64,000 bases of DNA from UBA6398 sp963660485 (GTDB taxonomy: Bacteria > Bacteroidota > Bacteroidia > Bacteroidales > Bacteroidaceae): NCBI GenBank assembly GCA_963660485.1, contig CAVKYH010000006.1, positions 1-64,000 of the forward strand, in the 5' to 3' direction. A program made the position numbers and the translations under genes. The notes below the pieces were generated by a model, which saw only the letters and a list, made by a program, of their open reading frames with translations, ran no database searches and was not told the DNA's origin. Below, piece by piece: positions 63,757 through 64,000 of the stretch (position 1 is its first letter; every line of letters starts with the position of its first letter).

Positions 63757-64000
63757 CTACAAAATTTTCCTGGCTATTTCGGCACAAGCCTCAGCATCGG
63801 CAAGAGCATTATGGTGATTGGCAAGAACGTAGCCGCATGCCGCAGCCACGGTTTGCAGTTGATGATTTGACAAGGTGCGCCCGAATTTTCGCCTTGAAGC
63901 GCGCAGAGTGCAACAAAAACGGTAACCGGGATATTTCATATCATATCTTTCAAAAACAGCCTTGAGGCAACTTTCGTCAAACCTGCTGTTGTGAGCCACA
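63757..64000 (-). CDS. DnaQ-like 3'-5' exonuclease, C-terminal part (runs off the window)
   Basis: The last 80 codons of a gene that continues past 64000. They contain exonuclease motifs II (VAHNSRFD) and III (NHHNALADAEACAEIA) of the DEDDh family, as in the epsilon subunit of DNA polymerase III and related nucleases; the DxE motif I would be further upstream. Function as a proofreading or stand-alone nuclease cannot be decided from this part. Confidence 0.85.
   Translation of the reverse strand, partial: VAHNSRFDESCLKAVFERYDMKYPGYRFCCTLRASRRKFGRTLSNHQLQTVAAACGYVLANHHNALADAEACAEIARKIL

Noticed and set aside
63508..63870. A 120-codon plus-strand frame across array 20
   Set aside because: It is antisense to the DnaQ-like gene and gains length only from the array's open frames.

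Overview
The window reads as a chromosomal segment of a gut-type Bacteroidota, order Bacteroidales (Prevotellaceae or Muribaculaceae-like; the genus cannot be fixed from this sequence). Evidence: an LpxC-FabZ fusion, the type IX secretion proteins PorX and PorW, the phylum-restricted families DUF4293, DUF2023 and DUF5683, a guaB-PpiC-SurA-OstA-mutL run, and promoters of the Bacteroidota form TTTG-N19-TAnnTTTG. Coding is dense and mostly housekeeping. No insertion sequence, prophage, integrase or cas gene was seen.

Layout. 168-2893: MFS-like protein, panB and a HAD phosphatase (minus). 3224-5905: GH3 beta-glycosidase plus a 52-residue membrane protein. 6224-8090: Cys-cluster membrane protein, aroA, tRNA-Pro. 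8390-13408: GH9 enzyme and PorW (minus). 13901-16108: GH27. 16291-20772: PurF-like protein and a class A PBP. 21041-25795: miaA, a pRiA4b ORF-3-like gene, lpxA, lpxC-fabZ, lpxD. 26285-34197: mutL, OstA-like, two parvulin isomerases, guaB. 34759-36693: groEL-groES. 37277-38172: flavodoxin and DUF2023. 38269-41329: alaS divergent from a MerR gene. 41582-44877: MFS, porX, tsaE. 45107-48498: frr, rsgA, GH127. 49070-51273: ssb, DUF4293, omega, bamD. 51563-54462: two membrane-bound regulators (AraC and LuxR types), divergent. 55037-61079: relA/spoT, mltD, DUF5683, parB, parA. 61509-63454: surE-lpxB. 63757-end: partial DnaQ-like exonuclease.

Themes. Much of the content serves the envelope: lipid A (lpxA, C, D, B), outer-membrane assembly (BamD, SurA, PpiC, OstA), peptidoglycan (PBP1A, MltD) and type IX secretion (PorX, PorW). 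Four glycoside hydrolases (GH3, GH9, GH27, GH127) stand singly among housekeeping genes, without SusC/SusD partners.

Main discovery. Twenty short arrays sit at nearly every transcription-unit boundary longer than about 200 bp. Each is a tandem chain of about 3-6 units of 21 bp: an 11-bp arm drawn from a small vocabulary plus a 10-bp AT-rich spacer (AATTTAAATT, CGTAAAAACT or a relative). Arm codes used below (prime = reverse complement): A CCGGGCCACCA; B CCGACGCATCT; C CCAAGGCATCT; D ACAAGGCATCT or ACACGGCATCT; E AGGTCAGACCT or AGGTCTGACCT; F ATGTCTGACAT and variants; G ACATGGCCCGG. The 21-bp unit is two DNA helical turns and seven codons. One array of exactly 4 x 21 bp lies in frame inside the GH9 gene and adds 28 residues between its two domains. 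Hybrid arms show that the vocabulary is shuffled. The pattern recalls Rickettsia palindromic elements, but I know of no description of this family.
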